DNA of 47,029 nt from Phycisphaerae bacterium (GTDB lineage: Bacteria; Planctomycetota; Phycisphaerae; UBA1845; UTPLA1): positions 1 through 47,029 of the forward strand of contig JAFGQA010000181.1 in assembly GCA_016935885.1 (NCBI GenBank), given 5' to 3'. Shown here piece after piece: positions 16,329 to 24,855 of the stretch. A program made the translations under genes and the position numbers. The notes below the pieces were generated by a model that was not told the DNA's origin, did no database searches, and saw nothing but the letters and a program-made list of their open reading frames with translations. Each line of letters begins with the position of its first letter. Position 1 is the stretch's first letter.

Positions 16329-16413
16329 CGGAGAGGGAGGGATTCGAACCCCCGGTACCTTTCGGTACAGCGGTTTTCAAGACCGCCACCTTAAGCCGCT
16401 CGGTCACCTCTCC
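16329..16413 (-). tRNA. tRNA-Ser (UGA anticodon)
   Basis: Read on the minus strand this is an 85-nt class II tRNA. The acceptor stem is GGAGAGG with CCTCTCC and the discriminator base is G, as usual for serine. The D arm holds GACCGAGCGGCTTAAGG, the anticodon loop is CTTGAAA with anticodon TGA, the variable arm is long (TACCGAAAGGTA), and the T arm is GGGGGTTCGAATCCC. The 3' CCA is not encoded (GTTCA follows the discriminator), so it must be added enzymatically. It reads UCA and, by wobble, other UCN serine codons. Confidence 0.96.
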
Positions 16414-16494
16414 CAAGATTCACTACGTAAACAACTGCACAAACCGAGGCCAACCTCCAGGACTCCATGGGCTGTAAGGAGCCGCGCAGAGACA

Positions 16495-16579
16495 ATGTAA
16501 ACGGTTGATCCGCCAAACGGCAAGCCAACAGGCCGGCAAAGCGGCACATTCGGTCAGGTCATTCCCTCGCGACGCCTCA
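16495..16579. repeat. Family C repeat, copy C2
   Basis: Begins TGTAAACGGTTGATCCGCCA, continues ACGGCAAGCC, and ends with CATTCCCTCGCGACGCCT, block for block like C1 and C3. It lies between tRNA-Ser and the stop codon (16600) of the C39/BtrH-like gene. Confidence 0.65.
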
Positions 16580-16599
16580 CTCACATCATGCGTCCGCCA

Positions 16600-17727
16600 T
16601 CAGATCGCCTTCTTCAAGGACCTGATGGCGCTTCTTTCCAAGCCTTGCGCCTGACGCAACACATCGATCTGCCGATTCCGCATCTCCACCGGTGGCAAGG
16701 AAGTCGGAAAGGCCAGGTCCGATGGCACGTGCTCGAGGCCATCCAGCAGCAGGCGCACTTCCTTGTCGTACCAGTCGGCCGCCGTGGTAATATGAACCTT
16801 CCGAGGACCGAACTCGTCGGCAATGCTGCGAAGGTACCGCACGACCGCACCCCTGGCATCGATCAGGCTGATGTATGTCCAGAAGTTCGGATGGATGTAC
16901 CTCCGATGCCGGGCGCTTCGCAGGGATTGACACCAGTTGTCGAACGCCTTGTCCCCGACCGCGTAGCTGTCCGACCTCTGCTTCTGGAACAGGGTGATCG
17001 CGCGGTGAATGGAGGCATTGTGCGCCTCCCGGGCGGACGGTCTGAGGTGGCTGCGGGTCAGCAGCACGACGGCGGTGGGCCAGCCCTTGGCCGGCCTGTC
17101 CATCGTCTCGGCGCCTCCGTTGTAAGAGCGACAAAGCCAGGATCGGTCACGCTGATAGCCCGTAATGATCCCCCAGTCTTCGGGAGGGATGATGTTGGCG
17201 GCCAAGACGGGCCGGCGGCGATCGATGCTCTGCTGAATCGCCCGGCGCAGAGCGTCAGCCTCGGCCAGTTCGTCACGCCGGACGACACGGACCTCGTATT
17301 CCCAACCGATGGCCGAGAACAGGGCGTCCAGGCAGCTCTCGCCGACCACGGGATCGGCGTTTCCCACGTCCCAGCCATCCACACGGAATTGCGTACGAAA
17401 GGCCAGCCCGCTGAGCCCCATCAATTCGTCGTAGCCGATCTTCCGGCCGGTCGCGTCGAGCATCAGCTCCAGGCAATGCATGAACGTGCAGTCACGCCCC
17501 TTGGCGAATCCCCGGATTGGGCCGATGCCCTCCACGCGAGCCGCCCCAGGCCTTTCCCGAATCACCGAGATCCGCGACCGCTCCCTGGGCAAAGGGCGAT
17601 CCGCCTCCGCGCAACCCGGCACCGAACCACAGAAGACCGCCACGATCAGCACGCCGATGACGGCTTGTCGCCTCGGCAGGCCCCGAGGTCGGTGTTCCGC
17701 CTTTCTCGCCACGATTGGAAGCTTCAT
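16600..17727 (-). CDS. BtrH-N/C39-peptidase-like lipoprotein
   Basis: 375 aa. A hydrophobic stretch (residues 20-37) precedes GSVPGC, a possible lipobox with Cys39, so the protein is probably membrane-anchored outside the cytoplasm; the Pro near the Cys is atypical. The core starts at GRDCTFMHCLELMLDATG (C80) followed by IGYDELMGLSGLAFRTQF, which resembles the N-terminal papain-fold domain of BtrH and C39-like proteins. Near 175-200 are PVLAANIIPPEDWGIITGYQ and then LCRSYNGG, where a C39 peptidase would have its His and Asp; here the expected H-x-V is replaced by WGIITGY, so peptidase activity is doubtful. The C-terminal 150 residues are helical and unassigned. Flanked on both sides by family C repeats. 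Confidence 0.6.
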   Translation of the reverse strand: MKLPIVARKAEHRPRGLPRRQAVIGVLIVAVFCGSVPGCAEADRPLPRERSRISVIRERPGAARVEGIGPIRGFAKGRDCTFMHCLELMLDATGRKIGYDELMGLSGLAFRTQFRVDGWDVGNADPVVGESCLDALFSAIGWEYEVRVVRRDELAEADALRRAIQQSIDRRRPVLAANIIPPEDWGIITGYQRDRSWLCRSYNGGAETMDRPAKGWPTAVVLLTRSHLRPSAREAHNASIHRAITLFQKQRSDSYAVGDKAFDNWCQSLRSARHRRYIHPNFWTYISLIDARGAVVRYLRSIADEFGPRKVHITTAADWYDKEVRLLLDGLEHVPSDLAFPTSLPPVEMRNRQIDVLRQAQGLERSAIRSLKKAI

Positions 17728-17760
17728 GCCACTTGTCGATCGTTAGGAGTCGTGCAGGAA

Positions 17761-17875
17761 TAACGTGAACGCTTGACCCGCCTGCCTGCGGGCAGGTCCG
17801 CCAAACGGCAAGCCACGGCGTCAGCCAAGCGGCCAAGCGGCGCAATCGGTCGAGCCATTCCCGCGCGATGCCTTA
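17761..17875. repeat. Family C repeat, copy C3, with extra hairpin
   Basis: Same block order as C1 and C2 (GTGAACGCTTGACC, TCCGCCAAACGGCAAGCC, CATTCCCGCGCGATGCCT). It is longer because a CCTGCC/GGCAGG hairpin is inserted after the first block. It fills the gap between the C39-like start (17727) and the TrkH stop (17913). Confidence 0.65.
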
Positions 17876-17912
17876 CCTTGATACGTCCCCAACGCCGGCG
17901 GGCGACATCGGA

Positions 17913-19721
17913 CTACTGATCGGGGATCTTCTGGGGGTCGAAACCGCTGTCCTCGTTGCATCGACGGAGGCACCGCGTGAATCTGAGCGAAACAGTCAGC
18001 CAGTACGCCACCGGCACCGCCCGCCCCACAATCATGATCACGATCATGACCAGACGGCCCTGCCACGTCAAATGCGGTAGCCAGCCGGTTGACAGGCCAA
18101 CGCTGTTGCAGGCACCCGTGGCATCGAGGATCTGTTCGTAGGCGGTTGCGTCCGAGACGGCGGCGAGCAGGCCGATTGACGCTACGTTCAACGCGAGCCA
18201 CAGCGGCACGAACATGAGGCCGGCGCGCAGAAGCATCCTGCGTCCTGCCTCCCCACCGGGATGTGATCGCCAGCGGTGCCTCCGACTCAATAGACAGATA
18301 GCCGGCAGGAGGATGGCGGACGTCCGCAGCCCGCCCGCGACGCCACCCGCCGACCCGCCGACAAACATCCAGATCAGCATCATCCCGTAGGAAGGCCACG
18401 ATAGGGTGCCTTGCGACATTGGGATGCTTCGAACGCCCGTCGAGCGCACCGTCGCCGAGACAAAGACCGCCAACGCCCAACGCCGCGGGAGTGGCATGTC
18501 GTCTCGCATGGAGATCTGGCCGGAGCCGATATCTACGGGCCGTTCGGGAATCCAGGCCACCGGTAGCCGCCAGATAATTCCAGGGCGCCAAGGCGTCTCG
18601 CAGAAGAACAGAATCCCGGCGCCGAGGAGCAGCAGGCCCAGGACCGCAGGCGCCTCCCATTGCGCCAGCCTGCGCCACGGCAGGTCCGGCGTGGGCCGCT
18701 CGGCCGTCCCGGCCGTCTTCCGGGAGGCTCGCGGCGAAGTAATCAGGTCCAGAATCAGCGGCAGGCTCAGCGAGCCAATGATGGAGAGCGTGGTGATCGA
18801 GGCGAAGACCGCGTGCTTGGAGATGTAGGGGGCCAAGCCGTCGTTGCGCAGGCTCAGCCCGCAGTTCCACATCGCACCGCCGGCGTGGACGACGCCCCAC
18901 CAAAGCCGGTCCCAAGTGGATTCGACGTCGGACGCGTCCCATGAAGACCACATCGCCACGATGCCAAGGAACTGAAGCCCGAGCGATGCCCACAACACCG
19001 TTCGCAAGCGAACCACGCTACTCATGAAGGGCTGCACAATCGCCAGGCCGACGGCGGCAAAGCCCATACCGGCGAGTTGCGTGACGATCACGAGGACCAC
19101 CTGACCGAACAGGGAGTATTCGTCCCCGAGGCTGTAAATCGTCGTGCCGACGAGGCTGGCCGAACTGACCGCCGCGAAGGCACTATTGAGGACGTGGTCC
19201 CAGAAGTTGTGGCGGTAGTCGGGCACGGCGGAGTGCGTGGCCAACGGCAGCGAGAGGAGGAACGTTGCCGTCAGAATGAGGATCAGCCACGGCCCGGCGA
19301 GCGACCGCAGCAGGTGGACGGCCTCCAGGATCTGGCGATCAACCCGGCGATAGAGGCGCACCACGGCGTCCACCAGGAGCAGGCCGGTGATGAGGGTCGT
19401 GGTTGCCCCGAAGAAGACCTGGACCTGACCCAGCTCGATGGCGAAATCCATGCCGCCGGCCACGACGATCACCGTCAGCCAGGCGTCCACGGCACGGCAG
19501 GCCCGATTCCACCGCAGGCCGAACCAGCCGCATCGCCCGTGGCACCACGCCAGGAGGGCCGGCGCCTGTAGGACGGCCATGATCCAATCCGACAGCACCG
19601 TGGCGCCATCGGCCTGTCGGACCAACATCGCCCCTGCTGCGACGACAACGAGCGCGAGCAGGACTGCCAGATGGCGCGCAGGGAGGACTGGTCGTGCGCC
19701 GAGCGCATCGTTATCGGCCAT
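17913..19721 (-). CDS. TrkH/KtrB-family potassium transporter
   Basis: 602 aa, highly hydrophobic. The first ~130 residues hold four extra helices. The rest has four repeats of helix - pore loop - helix, each with a filter glycine: SAFAAVSSASLVGTTI, VHAGGAMWNCGLSL, VSATVRSTGVRSIP and ATGACNSVGLSTG. The glycine in each loop lines the K+ selectivity filter in this superfamily. IWMFVGGSAGGVAGGLRTS is the conserved intramembrane segment after the third loop. Members take up K+ with a cytoplasmic NAD/ATP-binding partner (TrkA or KtrA); none is encoded in the window. It lies upstream of the C39-like gene on the same strand, separated by repeat C3, so co-transcription is possible but uncertain. Confidence 0.85.
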   Translation of the reverse strand: MADNDALGARPVLPARHLAVLLALVVVAAGAMLVRQADGATVLSDWIMAVLQAPALLAWCHGRCGWFGLRWNRACRAVDAWLTVIVVAGGMDFAIELGQVQVFFGATTTLITGLLLVDAVVRLYRRVDRQILEAVHLLRSLAGPWLILILTATFLLSLPLATHSAVPDYRHNFWDHVLNSAFAAVSSASLVGTTIYSLGDEYSLFGQVVLVIVTQLAGMGFAAVGLAIVQPFMSSVVRLRTVLWASLGLQFLGIVAMWSSWDASDVESTWDRLWWGVVHAGGAMWNCGLSLRNDGLAPYISKHAVFASITTLSIIGSLSLPLILDLITSPRASRKTAGTAERPTPDLPWRRLAQWEAPAVLGLLLLGAGILFFCETPWRPGIIWRLPVAWIPERPVDIGSGQISMRDDMPLPRRWALAVFVSATVRSTGVRSIPMSQGTLSWPSYGMMLIWMFVGGSAGGVAGGLRTSAILLPAICLLSRRHRWRSHPGGEAGRRMLLRAGLMFVPLWLALNVASIGLLAAVSDATAYEQILDATGACNSVGLSTGWLPHLTWQGRLVMIVIMIVGRAVPVAYWLTVSLRFTRCLRRCNEDSGFDPQKIPDQ

Positions 19722-19805
19722 AGCGAGAAGCTATCGCGCTGGTGACGTGATGACAACGCGATTCCAAGCGGAGTTTGCGAAGAAGTGATGTCTCCTCCCG
19801 TGACA

Positions 19806-19860
19806 CCGCCACCGGAGGCGGTGCGGGCCCGTGCCACTGGCAGCTTGCCTGCCAGTGTGT
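19806..19860. repeat. Family B hairpin repeat, partial copy B3
   Basis: ACCGCC/GGCGGT with loop ACCGGA (19806-19823) is followed by CACTGGCAG/CTGCCAGTG with loop CTTGC (19835-19857), the same hairpin as in B1 and B5. It sits directly beside family A copy A2, so two repeat families fill the gap between TrkH and the next gene. Confidence 0.65.
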
Positions 19861-19871
19861 AGGCCAGGCCC

Positions 19872-19976
19872 TATCAGCCCGTGGCAAGACTGCGGCACCG
19901 GCGCCAAAGCTGGTGGTTTCCACACTCAGGAGCGGCTTTTCCGAACCGCTGTCTTCCCTTTTACCACGGGCTGATA
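19872..19976. mobile_element. Family A MITE-like repeat, copy A2 (complete)
   Basis: 105 bp with perfect 13-bp terminal inverted repeats, TATCAGCCCGTGG and CCACGGGCTGATA. The internal hairpin and T-rich block match A1, with scattered substitutions. It ends 16 bp before the stop codon (19993-19995) of the minus-strand lysine-ketoglutarate reductase-like gene. Confidence 0.8.
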
Positions 19977-19992
19977 GGCCCGCGACGCACCG

Positions 19993-21294
19993 CTATTCCT
20001 TCAAGTATTCCTCGAGATAGCGGTAAGGCTCCGTCAATTTCCCATGATAGACGATGGTCGCCCTGAGCAGTTCCGCCGGCAAGCCGCTGTCTGCCAAGCT
20101 GCCGGAGAAGTCCGCGCTCGCGAGCTTTGGGATGAGAGGACTCAGCGCCGTGCTGAACGCATTGGAGGCATCCACCGGCACCTCGCACGGCAGGAAGTCC
20201 ACGGCTAGTACGACCGGGCCGTGCCCCACCACGCCATCGTGGGTCTGCCCGGTTGCAGGGTCGTACACATAGATCGGCCTGTCCGGCTCCGTCACGCGGG
20301 AGGTGCAAGCCAACGAACCATCGAGGTCCGCGGTGATGTCGCCGACCATCCGCAATCGCGGGCGACCGGGCCGGGCATACAACTCCCGGAGCTGATCGCG
20401 CGTGATCATCCGCGGATACTTCGGCTCCCAGTAGATGCAGTTGACCAGCACGGTCAGGTGCGGAACGTGCGGAAAGAAGCATGCCCGATAACGCTCAGGA
20501 TGGTGGTAGTACTCCTGAAGCTCGAATGGCGACGAACTGTCGATCCGCTCGACCATGTGCTCCTCGCGGAACACGACCTTGTAGCACAGGCTGGCAGACG
20601 GCTTGACGGATGCCAGATCCTCCGGAGCGATCTGCACCATCGGCAGGAGATCGAGGATCTCCTGTGCACCCCGCGACACCTGACCGTAGCCCGCAAAGCC
20701 AAAAACCATTGGCTGGATCGCATCGGGCAGCCCGTCCTTCCGAATGCAGTCCCCGACCACCCGAATCTCCTGTCGGGCCTCTTCGAGATCCCTGTAACGA
20801 TTGGCCTGCTGCACGCGGACGAACGGATTGTTCACCCCTTCGTGCTTCAGCCGCTGCCCCAACGCCCACAGCGTATCGATCATTCCGGCCAGCCCGGCAA
20901 ACCGGCCGAAGAACACCAGCCGACGCCCTTGGTCGTCCGCGACCTTCTCGTAGTCGATCATCTGGCACTTCAAATCCATCAGCCGCCGCAGCGCCGGCAT
21001 GTTCTTCCGCTGGCCCTTGATCGTGTGCGAGAAGAACACATAGGTCTTCTCCGGCTCGAACAGGTCCGGCGGGATCTCCTTGATCCCCAGGATGATCGGA
21101 TAATCGGCCAGATCCTCGACCACGCTCGCCCCAGCCTCTCGATACACATTCTCCGGAAACACGCGATTCGGCGCCACTTGCACCCCGAACTCGATCCCGT
21201 GCTCCCTGATGAGCCGCTGCACGTCCAGCGGCACAAGCGGCACACGGGCCTCCCAGCGACTTTTGTCCTCTCGGCGGATACCGATCTTCCTCAT
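19993..21294 (-). CDS. Lysine-ketoglutarate reductase/saccharopine dehydrogenase-type oxidoreductase
   Basis: 433 aa from the ATG at 21294 (MRKIGIRREDKSRWEARVPL). The frame is open to 21612, but that part crosses repeat B4. The N-terminus is of the alanine dehydrogenase/transhydrogenase type (EARVPLVPLDVQRLI). MIDYEKVADDQGRRLVFFG followed by RFAGLAGMIDTLWALGQRL closely resembles the LKR half of the bifunctional plant and animal lysine-degrading enzyme. FGFAGYGQVSRGAQEILDLLP is the expected dinucleotide-binding turn. LKR condenses lysine with 2-oxoglutarate to saccharopine using NAD(P)H. The saccharopine dehydrogenase half is absent here and in the neighbourhood, so either the partner is elsewhere or the substrate differs. 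Confidence 0.8.
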   Translation of the reverse strand: MRKIGIRREDKSRWEARVPLVPLDVQRLIREHGIEFGVQVAPNRVFPENVYREAGASVVEDLADYPIILGIKEIPPDLFEPEKTYVFFSHTIKGQRKNMPALRRLMDLKCQMIDYEKVADDQGRRLVFFGRFAGLAGMIDTLWALGQRLKHEGVNNPFVRVQQANRYRDLEEARQEIRVVGDCIRKDGLPDAIQPMVFGFAGYGQVSRGAQEILDLLPMVQIAPEDLASVKPSASLCYKVVFREEHMVERIDSSSPFELQEYYHHPERYRACFFPHVPHLTVLVNCIYWEPKYPRMITRDQLRELYARPGRPRLRMVGDITADLDGSLACTSRVTEPDRPIYVYDPATGQTHDGVVGHGPVVLAVDFLPCEVPVDASNAFSTALSPLIPKLASADFSGSLADSGLPAELLRATIVYHGKLTEPYRYLEEYLKE

Positions 21295-21439
21295 AAGCCA
21301 ACTCCAACAACAGGAAACCAGATGCGGAACGAACCAGGGCGTGCCTACAGACCACCGCCTCCCAGGCCATCGCCTGGCTTGCAATTGCCGTTCCGCCGCG
21401 CCAAGACGCCCCCCAACGAGCTGTTGCACAACCACGGCC

Positions 21440-21595
21440 GGGTCCGTGGCGCTTCCGGCGGCATTTGATACCGGGTACCGCGGGCGGCTTGCCCGCTCGT
21501 GCCGGGTGCCACTGGCGGCTTGTCCGCCAGTGCCGTTTCTCCGGTGCACGCATGTGGCATCTACACTGGCAGGCAAGCTGCCAGTGGCGCGCGCG
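21440..21595. repeat. Family B hairpin repeat, copy B4 (inverted orientation)
   Basis: Contains CACTGGCGG/CCGCCAGTG with loop CTTGT (about 21508-21530), CACTGGCAG/CTGCCAGTG with loop GCAAG (about 21563-21585), a GCGGGCGGCTTGCCCGC hairpin (about 21480-21496), and on the left the tail GCTTCCGGCGGCATTTGAT, the reverse complement of the tail after B1 and B5. It lies in the 486-bp gap between the RND gene stop (21781) and the LKR-like start; no gene is recognised in the remainder. Confidence 0.7.
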
Positions 21596-21780
21596 CGAAC
21601 TACCACACACATACCGCGGCCCCGCCAGGCGCGCGATCCTACGCCACGCCTGCTGATCCATCAACACATCCGCCCAGCAGGTGCCACGCTGCGGAACGTC
21701 TCCAGTGCTCTGCTACTGTTGTGAAGCGATAGGCCGGGCAGCATGCCACGGGCGGTGGATGATCCGCCAATCACGCCGCG

Positions 21781-24700
21781 TCAGGACAATATTTCGTCTT
21801 TCCGTGTAAAGAAATCGTACAGCACAGGGACCACTACCAGCGTCAACACACCTGACACGAGAATGCCGCCGACGGAGGCGATGCCGACGCCGTTACGCAT
21901 CTCAGCCCCGATGCCCCGGCCCACGGCCAACGGCATCATGCCCAAGACGGCAGCCAATGTAATCATGACAATGGGGCGGAACCGCTCGCCGGCGGCGGCC
22001 ACCATGGCCTTGTGTCGCGGCACGCCCTCTTTGACGTGGCTGTTGAACTGATCCATGATCAGGATGGCGTTGTTGACGACGATGCCAACCAGCATGACGC
22101 CACCCAGAATCACGAACATCGAAATGCTCATCCCGGTCAGCGTCAGCGCCCAGAGCATTCCGATCAACCCCAGCGGCAAAGTGACAAGGATGATCACCGG
22201 CTGCTTGAACGATTCCATAATGGCCGCGAGCGTGAGAACGACCAGAATGACCGCGATGATACCGGCTTCGGCCAGACCCTCCTGGCCTTCCGTCATGACT
22301 TCGTAGTGGCCGGCGAACGCGTAGCCGTAGCCGGGCGGCAGGAGACTCTCGGCATCTATCGCGGCGCTCAGCTCGCCCACGGCCTTACCCAACGGTTTGT
22401 TGCTCTCGAGATTCGCGTACACCTTGGATATGCGGCGTTTGTCTTTACGGTTGATCTGGATCGGCGTAATGACCTCCTCCACGCCGCTGAGGTTCGTGAG
22501 CAACACGGAGTTCTCGGGTGAGCCTGGAAAGAGAAACCGCTCGACCTGGTCCTTGCCCCGTTCTTCCTCGAACTTAACGACGATATCGTAATTGCGGGCA
22601 CCTTGCTTGAACGTGCCGGCCTCCAGGCCTTCCAGGTTGGCCCGCAGGGCGAGACCCAGCCGCACGGCGGAGAGGTTCAGGTAACCGAGGACCGCCCGAT
22701 TCGGGGAGACGCGCAGCTTCGGCTTGCCTGTCCGGACTGTCGTGTCCGGGTCCAGCAAACCAGAGAGTTGTTCGCCGAGTCCTTGCGTATTCAGTGCAAG
22801 TCTGTCCAAGGTCTCCAGTTCTTCACCCGCGATCTCCAACTCGACGTCCGACTCCTGGCCACCAATAAAGGAAGGCATATTAACGGTGACGAGGCAGTCG
22901 GCGCTAGCGATCAGGCGTGAGCGGACCTCGGCCTGCAGTTCATCAATGGACAGTGTGCGTTGGTCTCTGTCGGAGAACTTCAGGAGGATCTGGGCAAGGT
23001 AGACACCTTCCGAAGCTTGCCCGAACATCCCCTCGACGTTTCCGATCGTTGTCAGCACGTGCCGAAGTTCTGGCACGCTCCGGAGCATGTCTTCTACCTG
23101 TCGCACGCGTTTCTCCGTCTGGCTCAGGTCGTACCGGGTCGGATACTCGAGCTTGACGAAGACCTGGCCCTGGTCAGGATTGTCGAAGAAACCGAAGCCT
23201 GTCTTCTTGGTGAGCGTCAATGAGTGCACAAAGAGAACGGCGACCGCGATCAGGACGACTGTGGCCACCGACCGGTTGCGCTCGCCAAAGAGAAGGACAC
23301 TGCGGTACCCGTTTACGACCCGTTCGAACATGCGGTTCCACCGGCGTTCCATGGTCGCAAGGACGGATCGGCCCCCTTCTCGCTTGGTTTTGAGCATGAG
23401 GGAACAGAGCATGGGCGTCAATGTAAAGGAGATGAAAAGCGACACCGCCGTCATGATGACCATGGTCAGTGCGAGGGGCTTGAAGAACAATCCCACGCGG
23501 CTGGCCATCATGCCGATCGGAAAGAGCACGACCACGTTCGTGCCGGCGCTGGCCAGTACCGCGACAGCCGCTTCGCCGGTGCCGAGGCGCGCCGATTCCC
23601 GAGCGTTGCCTGTCCGGTCGAGCCGTTTCACGATGGCTTCCATCACGACGATCGAGTTCGTGACCAGGATCCCCACGGACAAGCCGATGGCCAGCAGGGT
23701 CGACGTGTTCAGCGTGAAATCCAGGAACTGCATGAAGAACATGCCGATGACGATGGTCAACGGCATCGTAACAGCGATGACCAAGGTCGAGCGGAAGTTG
23801 TAGAGGAACAGAAACAGAATCAGCGCCGTCAGCAGGATTCCCTGTCCGATGTTGATCCAAGCGCTGGAGGCCGACGCCTCGATGAAACGGCCGTCGTCGG
23901 AGACCCAGATCAGTGCCATGCCACCGGGCAGGTTGCGGTTCAACTCGTCCATTGCCGCCTTCACGCGGTTGACCACGCGAACGGCGTTGGCGTCGGCCTT
24001 CTTGATTACCTTGATGGCCACACAGGGACGGCCGTCGATGGTCGCCTTTTGCCGCACTTCTTCGGTGGCCATCTCGACGCGCCCTACGTCCTTGATGTAG
24101 CAGCGGCGTCCGTCTTCGTTGGCCACCTCCAGCTCCGCTATGTCCGCGGCGCGGTCATAATCGGCGTCGAACTCGACAGAAAACTCGGTTCCCCTCTCTC
24201 GTACGCGACCGGAAGGAATCGTCCTGACGCCCTGTTGCACGGCCTCCAATACGTTCATGCTGGAGAGCCCGCGGGCGGCAAGTTGCCCCCTGTCCAACAA
24301 GACGTGGACTTCGCGCTTCGCTCCACCGATCAATTCCGCGTCGGCCACACCGGGAAGCACCGTGATCCGGTCTCGCAACGTGTTGTCGGCATAGTCGTAG
24401 AGTTCGTCCAACGGTACGTCGCCGGTCAGGGCCAGTTGGATGATGGGCTTTGCGTTGATGTCGAATTTGACGATCTTGGGGTCTTCCACGTCCTCGGGGA
24501 AATCAGCCCTGATCAGGTCCAGTTTTTCGCGCACGTCGGTGGCGGCGATATCCACGTCGACGTCGAGGTTGAACTCGAGGAACGTCTGGCACACGTTCTC
24601 CATGCACGTCGAGCTGACGTGCTTGAGGCCGTCGATCGACACGACCTGATCTTCGATGCGCTTGGCGATATCGGGTTCGATTTCCTCGGGGCTCGCGCCG

Positions 24701-24855
24701 GGATAGACCGTGATGATAGTGATGTACGGAACATCGACCTTCGGCATCAGCTCCAGCCCCAGCTTGCGATAGGCGTTCGCGCCGAGAAGCGTCAGGCCGA
24801 TGATGAGGCACGACATCGCCACCGGGCGTTTGACGGATGCGTCGGATAGGAACAC
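21781..24855 (-). CDS. RND-family efflux permease lacking TM4 aspartates
   Basis: 1024 aa, normal length for an RND permease. Typical landmarks are the N-terminal helix (about 10-30), YPGASPEEIEPDIAKRIED in the first porter domain, helices from about 335, and the C-terminal set with GIVVNNAILIMDQF in TM10. TM4 reads IGLSVGILVTNSIVVMEAIV: the two Asp that carry protons in AcrB are T399 and N400, and the TM10 Lys is also Asn. The coupling mechanism is therefore unclear. It starts at GTG, overlapping the adaptor stop by one base, so the two are translationally coupled. Third gene of a tetR - adaptor - permease operon. No outer-membrane channel gene follows. Substrate unknown. Confidence 0.9.
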   Translation of the reverse strand: MFLSDASVKRPVAMSCLIIGLTLLGANAYRKLGLELMPKVDVPYITIITVYPGASPEEIEPDIAKRIEDQVVSIDGLKHVSSTCMENVCQTFLEFNLDVDVDIAATDVREKLDLIRADFPEDVEDPKIVKFDINAKPIIQLALTGDVPLDELYDYADNTLRDRITVLPGVADAELIGGAKREVHVLLDRGQLAARGLSSMNVLEAVQQGVRTIPSGRVRERGTEFSVEFDADYDRAADIAELEVANEDGRRCYIKDVGRVEMATEEVRQKATIDGRPCVAIKVIKKADANAVRVVNRVKAAMDELNRNLPGGMALIWVSDDGRFIEASASSAWINIGQGILLTALILFLFLYNFRSTLVIAVTMPLTIVIGMFFMQFLDFTLNTSTLLAIGLSVGILVTNSIVVMEAIVKRLDRTGNARESARLGTGEAAVAVLASAGTNVVVLFPIGMMASRVGLFFKPLALTMVIMTAVSLFISFTLTPMLCSLMLKTKREGGRSVLATMERRWNRMFERVVNGYRSVLLFGERNRSVATVVLIAVAVLFVHSLTLTKKTGFGFFDNPDQGQVFVKLEYPTRYDLSQTEKRVRQVEDMLRSVPELRHVLTTIGNVEGMFGQASEGVYLAQILLKFSDRDQRTLSIDELQAEVRSRLIASADCLVTVNMPSFIGGQESDVELEIAGEELETLDRLALNTQGLGEQLSGLLDPDTTVRTGKPKLRVSPNRAVLGYLNLSAVRLGLALRANLEGLEAGTFKQGARNYDIVVKFEEERGKDQVERFLFPGSPENSVLLTNLSGVEEVITPIQINRKDKRRISKVYANLESNKPLGKAVGELSAAIDAESLLPPGYGYAFAGHYEVMTEGQEGLAEAGIIAVILVVLTLAAIMESFKQPVIILVTLPLGLIGMLWALTLTGMSISMFVILGGVMLVGIVVNNAILIMDQFNSHVKEGVPRHKAMVAAAGERFRPIVMITLAAVLGMMPLAVGRGIGAEMRNGVGIASVGGILVSGVLTLVVVPVLYDFFTRKDEILS

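Noticed and set aside
23224..24849. 541-codon plus-strand frame opposite the second RND permease
   Set aside because: It lies entirely within the permease gene on the other strand and has the His/Asp/Arg/Gln-rich composition of antisense frames in GC-rich DNA; the permease frame has clear RND motifs.
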